DNA from: Corynebacterium mastitidis DSM 44356
GTDB taxonomy: Bacteria; Actinomycetota; Actinomycetes; Mycobacteriales; Mycobacteriaceae
Assembly (NCBI RefSeq): GCF_000375365.1
Contig: NZ_AQXB01000001.1
Span: 424,770-488,769 of the forward strand
Length of the DNA stretch: 64,000 nucleotides
Direction: 5' to 3'
Shown: in pieces, positions 20,248 to 28,409 of the stretch
Numbering within the stretch: the stretch's first letter is position 1
How the letters are laid out: each line of letters opens with the position of its first letter
Program-made: the position numbers and the translations under genes
The notes under the pieces: model-generated
What the model saw: only the letters and a program-made list of their open reading frames with translations
Databases searched by the model: none
Told to the model about the DNA's origin: nothing

Positions 20248-20290
20248 TGGTACAAAAAAATGATCCAAATATGGCACTACCGCTGTACCA
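20248..20290. promoter_or_regulatory. Candidate PdxR half-sites in the pdxS promoter
   Basis: TGGTACA (20248-20254) and TGTACCA (20284-20290) are inverted 7-base half-sites 29 bases apart, just upstream of the pdxS -10. TGGTAC-type repeats are what MocR/PdxR regulators are reported to bind. The placement near -35 suits an activator. Confidence 0.5.
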
Positions 20291-20301
20291 GACGGCGCGG
20301 C

Positions 20302-20307
20302 CATAAT
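20302..20307 (+). promoter_or_regulatory. -10 element of a leaderless pdxS promoter
   Basis: CATAAT ends 7 bases before the ATG at 20315. An in-frame ATG at 20306 overlaps this hexamer and so is unlikely to be the start. Confidence 0.55.
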
Positions 20308-20314
20308 GGTCCGC

Positions 20315-21205
20315 ATGACTGAATCCACCACTGGTTCCCCCCTGGTCAAGCGCGGCTTGGCCGACATGCTCAAAGGCGGCGTCATCATGGACGTGGTCAC
20401 CCCCGACCAGGCCAAGATCGCCGAGGACGCCGGCGCCGTGGCCGTCATGGCCCTCGAGCGCGTGCCCGCCGACATCCGTGCCCAGGGCGGCGTGGCCCGC
20501 ATGTCCGACCCCGACCTCATCGAGGGCATCATCGAGGCGGTGAGCATCCCCGTGATGGCCAAGGCCCGCATCGGGCACTTCGTGGAGGCCCAGGTGCTGG
20601 AGTCCCTGAAGGTGGACTTCATCGACGAGTCCGAGGTGCTCTCCCCCGCCGACTACACCCACCACATCAACAAGCAGCCCTTCACCGTGCCCTTCGTGTG
20701 CGGGGCCACCAACCTGGGCGAGGCGCTGCGCCGCATCGCGGAGGGCGCGGCCATGATCCGCTCGAAGGGCGAGGCCGGCACGGGCGACGTCTCCGAGGCC
20801 ACCCGCCACATCCGCACCATCACCGAGGAGATCGCGGCCCTGCGCCACCTGCGCGAGGAGGAGCTGTACGTGGCCGCCAAGGAGCTTTCCGCCCCCTACG
20901 ACCTCGTGGCCGAGGTGGCGCGCACCGGCGCGCTTCCCGTGGTCATGTTCACCGCGGGCGGCGTGGCCACCCCCGCCGACGCCGCCATGATGATGCAGCT
21001 CGGCGCGGACGGCGTGTTCGTGGGCTCGGGCATCTTCAAGTCCGGGGACCCCGCCGCCCGGGCGGCCGCCATCGTCAAGGCCACCGCCGCCTACGACGAC
21101 CCCGCCGTGATCGCCGAGGCCTCCCGGGGCCTGGGCGAGGCCATGGTGGGCATCAACGTGGCCGACCTGCCCGCCCCGCACCGGCTGGCCGAGCGCGGCT
21201 GGTAG
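20315..21205 (+). CDS. pdxS: Pyridoxal 5'-phosphate synthase lyase subunit PdxS
   Basis: This 296-residue (beta/alpha)8 enzyme makes PLP from ribose 5-phosphate, glyceraldehyde 3-phosphate and ammonia supplied by PdxT. The active-site lysines are in [31 protein letters not shown] and [17 protein letters not shown]. The phosphate loop is [19 protein letters not shown]. The start at MTESTTGSP is preferred over an ATG three codons upstream because the -10 CATAAT fits leaderless initiation there. It is the first gene of pdxS-pdxT-acyl-CoA synthetase. Confidence 0.96.
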   Translation: MTESTTGSPLVKRGLADMLKGGVIMDVVTPDQAKIAEDAGAVAVMALERVPADIRAQGGVARMSDPDLIEGIIEAVSIPVMAKARIGHFVEAQVLESLKVDFIDESEVLSPADYTHHINKQPFTVPFVCGATNLGEALRRIAEGAAMIRSKGEAGTGDVSEATRHIRTITEEIAALRHLREEELYVAAKELSAPYDLVAEVARTGALPVVMFTAGGVATPADAAMMMQLGADGVFVGSGIFKSGDPAARAAAIVKATAAYDDPAVIAEASRGLGEAMVGINVADLPAPHRLAERGW

Positions 21206-21210
21206 GCGCC

Positions 21211-21756
21211 GTGACCACGGTAGGAGTGCTGGCCGTTCAGGGCGGGGTGGCGGAGCACGCGGAGATGATCGAGGCCCTCGGCGCCCGGGTGCGGCTGCTG
21301 CGCCGCCCCGCCGACGCCGCCGACATCCCCGCCCTGGACGCCTTCGTGCTCCCCGGCGGGGAGTCCGGCCCCATCGACCGCCTGGCGGGCATGTTCGGCC
21401 TGCGCCGTCCCCTCGCGGAGGCCATCGAGCGGGACGCGCCGGTGCTAGGCACCTGCGCCGGGCTGATCCTGCTGAGCCGCTGGGGGCTGCTGGACGTCTC
21501 CGTGGAGCGCAACGCCTTCGGCCCGCAGGTGTGCTCCGCGCACGCCCGCGTGGACTGGGAGGGCACCCCCATCGACGCCGCCTTCATCCGCGGCCCCAAG
21601 GTCACCGAGGTGGGCCCGCTGGCCGTGGCCTGCGCGCGGCACGAGGGGGCCATCGTGGGCGTGCGCCAGGGCAACCGCCTGGGCTGCTCCTTCCACCCGG
21701 AGCTCACGGGGGACGCCACCCTGCATCGTCGGCTGCTGGAGGCTGCCGCACAATAG
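21211..21756 (+). CDS. pdxT: Pyridoxal 5'-phosphate synthase glutaminase subunit PdxT
   Basis: This 181-residue class I glutaminase feeds ammonia to PdxS. The nucleophile is in VLGTCAGLILLSR, the oxyanion loop is VLPGGESGPIDRL and the His-Glu pair is in GCSFHPELTGD. The GTG start is 5 bases after the pdxS stop, and its product begins TTVGVLAVQGGV as the family does. It is slightly shorter than average. Confidence 0.95.
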   Translation: MTTVGVLAVQGGVAEHAEMIEALGARVRLLRRPADAADIPALDAFVLPGGESGPIDRLAGMFGLRRPLAEAIERDAPVLGTCAGLILLSRWGLLDVSVERNAFGPQVCSAHARVDWEGTPIDAAFIRGPKVTEVGPLAVACARHEGAIVGVRQGNRLGCSFHPELTGDATLHRRLLEAAAQ

Positions 21757-21760
21757 AGGG

Positions 21761-23146
21761 GTGCATTCCCCCATCACCCAGGAGATCCTGTCCGGCGGCG
21801 CCCCGGAGCGCCCGGCGCTGAGCGACCCCCGAGGCCGCCTCGCCTTCCGCGAGCTGCGCGCCCTCATCGAGGCCAGCACCCTGGCCCTGCGCGAGCGCGG
21901 CGTGCGCCCCAGCGAGGCGGTGGCGCTGCAAACGCCCAGCTCCGTGGAGTTCGCCACCGCCTTTCACGGCATCCTCGGCGCCGGGGCCACCGTGGTGCCG
22001 CTCAATCCGCTGCTCACCGAGGAGGAGACGCGGCGGGCCATGCAGCGCACCGGGGCCCGGAGGCGCATCGACGCCGCCGCGGCCCGGGCGCTCCACGCGG
22101 GCGCCAGCCGCCCCCTGTCCCCCTCCCCCGCCACGGAGGACCCGGAGGCCACCGCCGTGCTCGCGCTCTCCTCCGGCACCACGGCGGAACCCAAGCCGGT
22201 GATGCTCAGCCATCGCGCGCTGAGCGCGAACATCCGCCAGACGGTGGCCGCCCTGCGCGGCAACGGACTCGACCCGGGCTGGAGCGTGCTCGCTCCCCTG
22301 CCGCTGAGCCACATCTACGGGCTGAATGTGCTGCTGCACAGCTCCTTAGCCAACGGCAACCACGTGGTGCTCATGCCGCGCTTTACCCCCCGCGCCTTCG
22401 CCCGCCTGCACGCGCAGCACCGCATCGGGTGGAGCTACGTGGCCCCGCCCATCGTGGCCGCCCTGGACTCCGAGGACTACTCGGCGGACTACTCGGCCGA
22501 GGACTTCCGCCACACCCGCGTCATGCTCTCCGGGGCGGCGGACCTGCGTCCCGACCTCGCCCGCCGCGTGGGCGAGCGCCTGGACGTGGAGATCATCCAG
22601 GGCTACGGCATGACGGAGGCATCCCCCGTGACCCACATGATGCGCCGGGGCGATCCCCTGGGGATCGGCCGCCCGGTGGACGGCACGGAGACCAGGATCG
22701 TGGACGGCGAGCTCTGGGTGCGCGGCCCGCAGCTCTGCTCCGGATACCTCGACGCCCCCGGCCCGCTGGTGGAGGGCTGGCTGCCCACGGGCGACCTGGT
22801 GGCCCCCACCCCGGACGGCGGGCTGCGCGTGACCGGGCGCACCAAGGAGATCATCAAGTACCGGGGCTACCAGGTCAGCCCGGCGGAGCTGGAGGAGGTC
22901 ATCGCCTCCTGCCCCGGGGTGCGCGACGTGGCCGTCACGCGCGGCACCCTCCGGGGCGAGGAGGTGCCCCACGCCTTCGTGGTGGGCACCGCCGCACCCG
23001 CCGAGGTCCGCGAGTGGGTGGCGCGGCGGGTGGCCCCCTACAAGAAGGTGCGGCGGGTCACCGTGGTGGAGTCCATCCCCCGGGCCGCCACCGGCAAGAT
23101 CCTGCGGCGCCGCCTCCACGGCCACGCGGGGGACGCGGACGAGTAG
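21761..23146 (+). CDS. AMP-dependent acyl-CoA synthetase/ligase (short form)
   Basis: This 461-residue ANL-family enzyme activates a carboxylic acid as acyl-AMP and then the CoA thioester. Motifs are LALSSGTTAEPKPVMLSHRA (A3), IIQGYGMTEASPVTHM (A5), WLPTGDLVAP (A7), RTKEIIKYRGYQVSPAELEE (A8) and the catalytic lysine in RAATGKILRRRL (A10). It is shorter than the usual 500-550 residues, mostly in the N-terminal part. The GTG start comes 4 bases after the pdxT stop, with GAGGG before it. The substrate is unknown; coupling to pdxST is unexpected, and the nearby fad genes suggest fatty acids. It converges with clpP2 with 3 bases between stops. Confidence 0.85.
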   Translation: MHSPITQEILSGGAPERPALSDPRGRLAFRELRALIEASTLALRERGVRPSEAVALQTPSSVEFATAFHGILGAGATVVPLNPLLTEEETRRAMQRTGARRRIDAAAARALHAGASRPLSPSPATEDPEATAVLALSSGTTAEPKPVMLSHRALSANIRQTVAALRGNGLDPGWSVLAPLPLSHIYGLNVLLHSSLANGNHVVLMPRFTPRAFARLHAQHRIGWSYVAPPIVAALDSEDYSADYSAEDFRHTRVMLSGAADLRPDLARRVGERLDVEIIQGYGMTEASPVTHMMRRGDPLGIGRPVDGTETRIVDGELWVRGPQLCSGYLDAPGPLVEGWLPTGDLVAPTPDGGLRVTGRTKEIIKYRGYQVSPAELEEVIASCPGVRDVAVTRGTLRGEEVPHAFVVGTAAPAEVREWVARRVAPYKKVRRVTVVESIPRAATGKILRRRLHGHAGDADE

Positions 23147-23149
23147 GGG

Positions 23150-23776
23150 CTAGTCGTTGAGCTTGCGGTACTGGAACACCTGATCCGCGATGCCGTACTC
23201 CACCGCCTCCTCGGCGGTGAGGATCTTGTCTCGATCCGTGTCGATGCGGATCTGCTCGGCGGTGCGCCCGGTGTGGGCCGCCAGCGTCTTTTCCATCAGG
23301 GTGCGCATGCGCTCGATCTCGGCGGCCTGGATCTCCAGGTCGGAGACCTGCCCCTGGGTGCCCTGAGTGGCCGGCTGGTGGATGAGCACGCGGGAGTTGG
23401 GCAGCACCGCGCGCTTGCCCTTGGCACCGGCGGCCAACAGCACCGCCGCCGCCGAGGCTGCCTGGCCCAGGCACACCGTCTGCACGTCCGGGCGCACGTA
23501 CTGCATCGTGTCGTAGATGGCCATGAGCGCGGTAAACGAGCCGCCCGGGGAGTTGATGTACATGGTGATGTCCCGGTCCGGGTCCAGGCCCTCCAGCACC
23601 AAAAGCTGCGCCATGATGTCGTTGGCCGAGGTGTCGTCCACCTGGGTGCCCAGGAAGATGATGCGCTCCTCGAAGAGCTTGGCGTAGGGGTTGGTCTCCT
23701 TGGTGCCGTAGGCGGACTGCTCGATGAAGGAAGGCAGCACGTAGCGGGCCGAGGGCATCTGGAAAGCGTTATTCAT
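23150..23776 (-). CDS. clpP2: ATP-dependent Clp protease proteolytic subunit ClpP2
   Basis: This 208-residue serine protease subunit has the catalytic triad Ser in [16 protein letters not shown], His in [10 protein letters not shown] and Asp in [14 protein letters not shown]. With ClpP1 it forms the mixed ClpP1P2 tetradecamer of actinobacteria. The start [17 protein letters not shown] has GAGGAG upstream. It is second in the clpP1-clpP2 operon, 44 bases after clpP1. It is called ClpP2 by order and by its longer N-terminus. Confidence 0.94.
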   Translation of the reverse strand: MNNAFQMPSARYVLPSFIEQSAYGTKETNPYAKLFEERIIFLGTQVDDTSANDIMAQLLVLEGLDPDRDITMYINSPGGSFTALMAIYDTMQYVRPDVQTVCLGQAASAAAVLLAAGAKGKRAVLPNSRVLIHQPATQGTQGQVSDLEIQAAEIERMRTLMEKTLAAHTGRTAEQIRIDTDRDKILTAEEAVEYGIADQVFQYRKLND

Positions 23777-23820
23777 GGGATCGTCTCCTCTTGTATCAGT
23801 ATTCTTCGATTACTCGCCTG

Positions 23821-24420
23821 CTAGTTGCTGACCGACCCCTGGGCGGTGGTAATCACGTGATCCACCAGCCCGTACTCCTTGGCCTGCGCGGCGGTGAACC
23901 AGCGGTCGCGGTCGGAATCCTTGGTGATCTGCTCGAAGGTCTGCCCCGAGTGCTCCGCGATGAGCTGCGCCATCTCCTTCTTGGTGGCCGCAAACTGCTC
24001 GGCCTGGATGGCGATGTCCGCCGCCGTGCCGCCCACGCCCGCCGAGGGCTGGTGCATCATAATCCGGGCGTGCGGCAGGGCGAAGCGCTTGCCGGGGGTG
24101 CCCGCCGTGAGCAGGAACTGCCCCATCGACGCCGCCAGGCCCATGCCGTAGGTGGCCACGTCGCAGGGGGAATACTTCATCGTGTCATAAATGGCCATGC
24201 CCGCCGTCACGGAGCCGCCCGGGGAGTTGATGTAAAGGGAGATGTCCCGGGTGGGGTCCTCCGCGGAGAGCAGCAGGATCTGGGCGCACAGCTTATTGGC
24301 GATCTCGTCGTCCACCTGGCTGCCCAGGAAGATGATCCGCTCCCGCAGCAGGCGCTCGTACACGGAGTCGCTCAGGTTGAGGCCCTGGGCCTCCGCCGCC
24401 ATCGTGGTAGGTACGTTCAT
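23821..24420 (-). CDS. clpP1: ATP-dependent Clp protease proteolytic subunit ClpP1
   Basis: This 199-residue subunit has the catalytic Ser in YGMGLAASMGQFLLTAG, His in IMMHQPSAG and Asp in DSDRDRWFTA. The start MNVPTTMAAEAQGL is set by AAGGAGAGG 6 bases upstream, although the frame opens 29 codons earlier. It is first gene of the operon. A sequence matching the corynebacterial ClgR consensus lies about 80 bases upstream, consistent with ClgR activation of clpP1P2. Confidence 0.95.
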   Translation of the reverse strand: MNVPTTMAAEAQGLNLSDSVYERLLRERIIFLGSQVDDEIANKLCAQILLLSAEDPTRDISLYINSPGGSVTAGMAIYDTMKYSPCDVATYGMGLAASMGQFLLTAGTPGKRFALPHARIMMHQPSAGVGGTAADIAIQAEQFAATKKEMAQLIAEHSGQTFEQITKDSDRDRWFTAAQAKEYGLVDHVITTAQGSVSN

Positions 24421-24496
24421 GGTTTCCTCTCCTTGGTTCTTTGTCATTCCTCGATACCTCCCACAGGCTACCCGCGCGCCCGGGCAAAAGGCCCGC

Positions 24497-24514
24497 TGTT
24501 CGCTCACAGCGTTG
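24497..24514. promoter_or_regulatory. ClgR box upstream of clpP1
   Basis: The 11-base core CGCTCACAGCG (24501-24511), with its flanks, matches at every position the ClgR consensus I recall for C. glutamicum (WNNWCGCYNANRGCGWWS). It lies 77 bases before the clpP1 start, in the expected regulated promoter. Confidence 0.7.
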
Positions 24515-24548
24515 AAGCCGGCTTAAGACCTTCCGGCGGCAATGGGAA

Positions 24549-24574
24549 AGGCCCGGCTCCGCGGAGCCGGGCCT
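24549..24574 (-). terminator. Terminator downstream of tig
   Basis: A fully palindromic 26-base sequence (12-base arms around GC) follows the tig stop by 20 bases and is followed on the minus strand by TTTCCCATT. Confidence 0.85.
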
Positions 24575-24594
24575 CGACGAGGGGTGTGTAAGGA

Positions 24595-25938
24595 TTACTC
24601 CTTATCCTCGGCCTCGTCCTCCTCGCCGAAGTACTCGGTGGGGTCCACCGCGTTGCCCTCGGAGTCCTTCACCTGGGTGCGGCAGATGGCGGCGGCCAGG
24701 GCCTTGCCTCGGCGCACGTCGGAGAACAGGTTGGCGATCTGCCCGGACTGGGAGAGCTGCTGCACGAACTGGTTGGGGTCCATGCCGTAGGCCTGGGCCG
24801 TGAACATGATGTGATCGGTCAGCTCCTGCTGGGAGACCTCGGGGGACTCCTGCTCCGCCAGGGCGTCGAGGAAGAGCTGCGTGCGCACGGCCTCCTCGGC
24901 GCTCTTGCGCTGCTCCTTATCGAACTCCTCGCGGCTGGTGCCCTGCTGCTCCAGGGCGGAGTTCAGCGCGGCCTCGTCGTGGGCAAGCTGGCCGAGGAGC
25001 TGGTGGAGCTGGTTGTGTACCTGCTCGTTGACCACGCCCTCGGGCAGGGGGAAGGAGGCGTCGGCCAGGGCCTTCTCCAGCACGGCGTCGCGGATGGCGG
25101 TGGCCTGCTCGGCCTTCTTGGACTCCTCCACCTGGCTCTTGGTGGACTCGCGCAGCTCCTCCACCGTGTCAAACTCGGAGGCCATCTGCACGAACTCCTC
25201 GTCCAGCTCCGGGAGCTTGCGCTCCTTGGTCTGCTGGACGTGGACGGAGATGGTGGCCTCCTCGTCCTTGTGCTCGCCGCTGCGGATCGTGGCGGTGAAC
25301 TCGTTGTCCTCGCCGGTCTTCATGCCGCGCAGGGCGGTGTCCAGGCCGTCAATGAGGTCGCCCTGGCCGATCTCGTAGGACAGGCCCTCGGTGGTGGCCT
25401 CGTCCACGACCTCGCCGTCGATGGTGGCCTTGAGGTCGATGACGGCAAAGTCGCCGGTCTTGAGCTTGCGCTTGGTGTCCTTCATCTCACCGAAGCGGCC
25501 GCGAAGCTGGTCGATGGCCTCGTCCACGGCCTTCTCGTCCACCTCGAGCGCGGGCACGGTGACCTCGATGCCCGAGAAGTCCGGCACCTCGATCTCGGGT
25601 CGCACGTCCACCTCGGCGGTGAACTCCACGTACTCCTTGTCCTTGATCTCGGTGACGTCCACGTCCGGCTGGCCCAGCGGGTTCAGCTCGTTCTCGCCCA
25701 GGGCGGCCTCGTAGCGGGAGGGCAGCATGTCGTTGACCACCTGCTCCAGGATGGGGCCGCGCCCGAAGCGGGCGTCGATAAGCTGGCGAGGAGCCTTCCC
25801 CTTGCGGAAACCGGGGATGGTCACCTGCTGGGCAATGGCGGCGTAGGCCTGGTCAAGCTCGCCCTTCAGCTCATCGAAGGGAACATTCACAGTGAGCTTG
25901 ACACGGGTGTCGCTCAGCTTCTCGACGGAACTCTTCAC
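24595..25938 (-). CDS. tig: Trigger factor (ribosome-associated chaperone and prolyl isomerase)
   Basis: This 447-residue protein has three domains. The N-terminal ribosome-binding domain has the signature [13 protein letters not shown] in the form [21 protein letters not shown] PPIase domain (about 160-245; [20 protein letters not shown]) and a helical C-terminal chaperone domain follow, ending in an acidic tail. The GTG start has AGGAGAG upstream. It lies upstream of clpP1P2 as in many bacteria but is separated from it by a terminator and the clpP1 promoter. Confidence 0.96.
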   Translation of the reverse strand: MKSSVEKLSDTRVKLTVNVPFDELKGELDQAYAAIAQQVTIPGFRKGKAPRQLIDARFGRGPILEQVVNDMLPSRYEAALGENELNPLGQPDVDVTEIKDKEYVEFTAEVDVRPEIEVPDFSGIEVTVPALEVDEKAVDEAIDQLRGRFGEMKDTKRKLKTGDFAVIDLKATIDGEVVDEATTEGLSYEIGQGDLIDGLDTALRGMKTGEDNEFTATIRSGEHKDEEATISVHVQQTKERKLPELDEEFVQMASEFDTVEELRESTKSQVEESKKAEQATAIRDAVLEKALADASFPLPEGVVNEQVHNQLHQLLGQLAHDEAALNSALEQQGTSREEFDKEQRKSAEEAVRTQLFLDALAEQESPEVSQQELTDHIMFTAQAYGMDPNQFVQQLSQSGQIANLFSDVRRGKALAAAICRTQVKDSEGNAVDPTEYFGEEDEAEDKE

Positions 25939-25974
25939 GAGTCACTCTCCTGGATTCGGCAATAATGATGTACG

Positions 25975-26048
25975 TCGGGGCGACAGGATTTGAACCTGCG
26001 ACCCCCTGCTCCCAAAGCAGGTGCGCTACCAAGCTGCGCCACGCCCCG
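25975..26048 (-). tRNA. tRNA-Pro (anticodon TGG)
   Basis: A 74-base cloverleaf: acceptor CGGGGCG/CGCCCCG, D-arm GCGCAGCTTGGTAGCGC, anticodon stem-loop CCTGC-TTTGGGA-GCAGG with TGG, and T-arm with GGTTCAAATCC. The discriminator base is A. No CCA is encoded. Confidence 0.95.
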
Positions 26049-26104
26049 TACGAGCCGCCACTTTACCGGCCCCGCTACACCCCCGGCCACACCGGGGTAG
26101 GTTA

Positions 26105-26134
26105 AAGGCCCCGCCGCTTGAGCGACGGGGCCTT
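26105..26134 (-). terminator. Hairpin downstream of tRNA-Gly
   Basis: AAGGCCCCG (26105-26113) pairs with CGGGGCCTT (26126-26134), and an inner CGCT/AGCG pair extends the stem. It lies just after tRNA-Gly on the minus strand. A short T-run follows. Confidence 0.7.
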
Positions 26135-26142
26135 GAAGATAC

Positions 26143-26217
26143 TGGAGGGAACGACGGGAATCGAACCCGCGTCTTCAGCTTGGAAGGCTGAGGTATTAGC
26201 CACTATACGACGTTCCC
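26143..26217 (-). tRNA. tRNA-Gly (anticodon TCC)
   Basis: A cloverleaf with acceptor GGGAACG/CGTTCCC, anticodon loop CTTCCAA giving TCC, and T-arm GGGTTCGATTCCC. The discriminator is T. A 3' CCA is encoded at 26143-26145, unlike the neighbouring tRNA-Pro. Confidence 0.95.
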
Positions 26218-26291
26218 CTGGTGCGATAGGCAGTGTATCGCACCCCGTGCACGACGCCAAACGCCTCGAGGGCCCCTCCCCTCCCCGCCCC

Positions 26292-26756
26292 TTACGCGGT
26301 GGGCGCTATCCCCGTGCGCTCGTAATCCGCCAGGATGTCGATGCGGCGCTGGTGGCGCTCCGCCTGGGACCACTCCTGATCCAGGAAGGCGTCCACGATC
26401 TTCAGCGCGTCCTCCGGGGAGTGCATACGCCCGCCGATGCCGATGAGCTGCGCGTTGTTGTGCTCCCGCGCCAACCGGGCCGTCTCCTCCGACCAGGCCA
26501 GGGCGCACCGCGCGCCCTTGACCTTGTTGGCCGCGATCTGCTCGCCGTTGCCGGAGCCGCCCAGCACGATGCCGAGCGAGCCCGGATCGTTCACCGTGCG
26601 CTGCGCGGCCTCGATGCAAAACGCCGGGTAGTCATCCTCCGGGTCGTAGTCGTGGGCGCCGCAGTCAATGACCTCGTGGCCCGCGCCACGCAGGTGCTCG
26701 GCGATGGTGTTCTTCAGCTCAAATCCGGCGTGGTCCGCCCCTAGATATACGCGCAT
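26292..26756 (-). CDS. rpiB: Ribose-5-phosphate isomerase B
   Basis: This 154-residue RpiB/LacAB-family protein interconverts ribose 5-phosphate and ribulose 5-phosphate. It has MRVYLGADHAGFELKNTI with the substrate Asp-His, AFCIEAAQRTV, GIVLGGSGNGEQIAANKVKG, and HNNAQLIGIGGRM. The residue that is Cys in E. coli is Ser in the GGSGNGE loop, as in the mycobacterial type. The ATG follows the -10 TAGGAT by 7 bases (leaderless). It is divergent from the CAP-domain gene. Confidence 0.95.
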   Translation of the reverse strand: MRVYLGADHAGFELKNTIAEHLRGAGHEVIDCGAHDYDPEDDYPAFCIEAAQRTVNDPGSLGIVLGGSGNGEQIAANKVKGARCALAWSEETARLAREHNNAQLIGIGGRMHSPEDALKIVDAFLDQEWSQAERHQRRIDILADYERTGIAPTA

Positions 26757-26763
26757 GGAACCA

Positions 26764-26769
26764 ATCCTA
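26764..26769 (-). promoter_or_regulatory. -10 element of a leaderless rpiB promoter
   Basis: TAGGAT on the minus strand, then 7 bases, then the rpiB ATG. Confidence 0.5.
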
Positions 26770-26878
26770 TCGGAGAAGCCCCGCCCGCGCGGCCCGGGAA
26801 CGGGGCGCTAGGATCGGCACCGAAAAGGGTACGAGAACGTTTCCTACTGGCCCTCCGGGGCCGCCGAAAGGAGAAAAC

Positions 26879-27472
26879 ATGACCGACACCCCCGCAGACG
26901 AACCCCGGGCGGACGATTCCCGCGACGAGTCCCCCGATTCCCCGGGCACCGCCACGAAGGTGGCCGGCGCCGCCGCGCTGGCCGCCGCCCCCGTGGCCGC
27001 CGCGGCCAACTCGCTCGGCGACGCCCCCGAGGCCGAGGCCGCCGACGCCACCCTGCTCCAGGAGGAGGCCGGACCCGCCCAGGAGGTGCAGGAGGAAAAG
27101 GTCACCGACGAGGCCAACCCGGCCGCCGAGGACGTCACCGAGGACTCCACCGCCCAGGACATCGTGGACCTGACCAACCAGGCCCGCGCGGACCACGGGC
27201 TCGACCCCCTGACGGTCAACGCCTCCCTGGCCGAGGAGTCCGCGCAGTGGGCCAAGACCATGAGCACCACCGGAATGTTCGATCACGCCGAGGGGGACTT
27301 CTCCGAGAACATCCACTTCCTGGGCACCACGGCGAGCGCCGAGGAGATCGTGAAGGACTGGATGGAATCGGACGGGCACCGCGCCAACATCCTCGACCCG
27401 GAGATCACGGAGATCGGGGTGGGGGTCTCGCACGAGTCCAACGGAACCTACTCCGTGCAGCGCTTTTCCTAG
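26879..27472 (+). CDS. CAP/SCP-domain extracellular protein
   Basis: This 197-residue protein has a C-terminal CAP domain (about 95-197) with QDIVDLTNQARADHGLDPLT, ESAQWAKTMSTTGMFDH, ENIHFLG and DWMESDGHRANILDPEITEI. The His-Glu cavity residues are present. The N-terminus is unusual: about 25 acidic residues come first, then an Ala-rich segment (KVAGAAALAAAPVAAAANSL) that could be a weak membrane anchor or export signal, then an acidic linker. GAAAGGAG precedes the ATG. Bacterial CAP proteins are secreted envelope proteins of uncertain activity. Confidence 0.85.
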   Translation: MTDTPADEPRADDSRDESPDSPGTATKVAGAAALAAAPVAAAANSLGDAPEAEAADATLLQEEAGPAQEVQEEKVTDEANPAAEDVTEDSTAQDIVDLTNQARADHGLDPLTVNASLAEESAQWAKTMSTTGMFDHAEGDFSENIHFLGTTASAEEIVKDWMESDGHRANILDPEITEIGVGVSHESNGTYSVQRFS

Positions 27473-27827
27473 ATCCCCCTAGGATCTTTCTCGATTTTCT
27501 CGCCTGCGGCAGCCCCGATTAAGGACAACCCCGATTAAGGCAGGCGCATTTGCGCGCGATGGCCGCGCAAATGCGTAACCTTCACCAAATATAGACCTTA
27601 AATATTTCGCAACACCCGGACCCCCACCCGCCCGCCGCCCGAGAGTGACATCGGGGCCGTTCAACCGCCTCAGCGGGGCTTTTTTAAAAATGACATCAAA
27701 TATTTACCGCATTGTAACCTTTTAAATTAGCCCCGCCCCGGGCCGGGGGTTATACTGTCCCCCTGCGGCACGAAATACAATTTCCTCGCCGCGCGACATG
27801 TCAGAGACAACGAAAGGGAACACAGAG
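27473..27827. other. Intergenic region with direct repeats and an inverted repeat
   Basis: No gene is seen in these 355 bases. The 12-base sequence CCCCGATTAAGG occurs twice (27513-27524 and 27529-27540, 16-base period). A perfect 12-bp stem follows (CGCATTTGCGCG at 27545-27556 with its complement at 27564-27575). An AT-rich stretch from 27586 ends with a small CCGC-CTCA-GCGG hairpin and six T residues (27665-27685). The last part contains the promoter of the next gene. Confidence 0.6.
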
Positions 27828-28151
27828 ATGAAGCTTTCTCGTAAGTTCGCCGTGAGCGCCGCCGCCGTGGCGGTGGCCGCCTCCGCCTCCATCGCCCCGG
27901 CGATGGCCGACGAGCGCCCCTCCTTCCTGCCCGGCCAGACCCTCTCCCCCGAGGCCGCCGCCGCGCAGAAGGAGGACAAGAAGACCTCCGAGATGGAGAA
28001 GGCCGAGCTGACCGGCAAGCGCCTGGACAACGCCCAGAAGGGCGTGGACACCGCCAAGGGCATCGTGGACACCCTCGGTGGCCTGGGTGGCCTCTTCGGT
28101 GGCGCCGGCAACGGCGGTGGCGACGACGCCGAGGCCGAGGCCGACTGCTAA
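27828..28151 (+). CDS. Small secreted protein of unknown function
   Basis: This 107-residue protein has a Sec signal peptide (MKLSRKFAVSAAAVAVAASA, with cleavage probably after APAMA at about 29). The mature part is short and charged, with KEDKKTSEMEKAELTGKRLDNAQKG probably helical, then a Gly-rich stretch and an acidic tail ending in a single Cys. The start at MKLSRK is preferred because the signal peptide begins there. No family is recognised. A palindrome and a strong terminator follow. Confidence 0.8.
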   Translation: MKLSRKFAVSAAAVAVAASASIAPAMADERPSFLPGQTLSPEAAAAQKEDKKTSEMEKAELTGKRLDNAQKGVDTAKGIVDTLGGLGGLFGGAGNGGGDDAEAEADC

Positions 28152-28166
28152 TCCCCGGCGATCCGG

Positions 28167-28186
28167 CGGCACCCGCGCGGGTGCCG
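28167..28186. repeat. Perfect 20-base palindrome
   Basis: CGGCACCCGC and its complement GCGGGTGCCG are adjacent, 16 bases after the stop codon and just before the terminator. Confidence 0.6.
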
Positions 28187-28190
28187 AATA

Positions 28191-28242
28191 GCGCGTGAGA
28201 CCCGCTCCCCGTCTTTTCGGAGGGCGGGCCTCACGCGCTTTT
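28191..28242 (+). terminator. Terminator of the small secreted protein gene
   Basis: GCGCGTGAG (28191-28199) pairs with CTCACGCGC (28230-28238). Inner GC-rich pairing extends the stem, and TTTT follows. Confidence 0.85.
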
Positions 28243-28409
28243 GCGCTGCTTATATAGGGTGCCCGTGCGTGCGGGCAGCGAGCATCCGGGCATGACGGCG
28301 AGGAGGCTTGTCACCGCCTACCCGGTGCTACCGCAAGAAAACATCCCCCGCACCCGCCGATACCCCGTGTATCATTAAGTGCGGAATATCACTCAGAAGG
28401 GAGACACCC

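Noticed and set aside
20306..20314. Upstream in-frame ATG of pdxS
   Set aside because: It overlaps the -10 hexamer; the ATG at 20315 has the leaderless spacing and the family N-terminus.
15922..20322. 4.4-kb plus-strand frame across acyl-CoA dehydrogenase, fadN and fadA
   Set aside because: It runs through three real genes in other frames; the product is low-complexity and has no recognisable domain.
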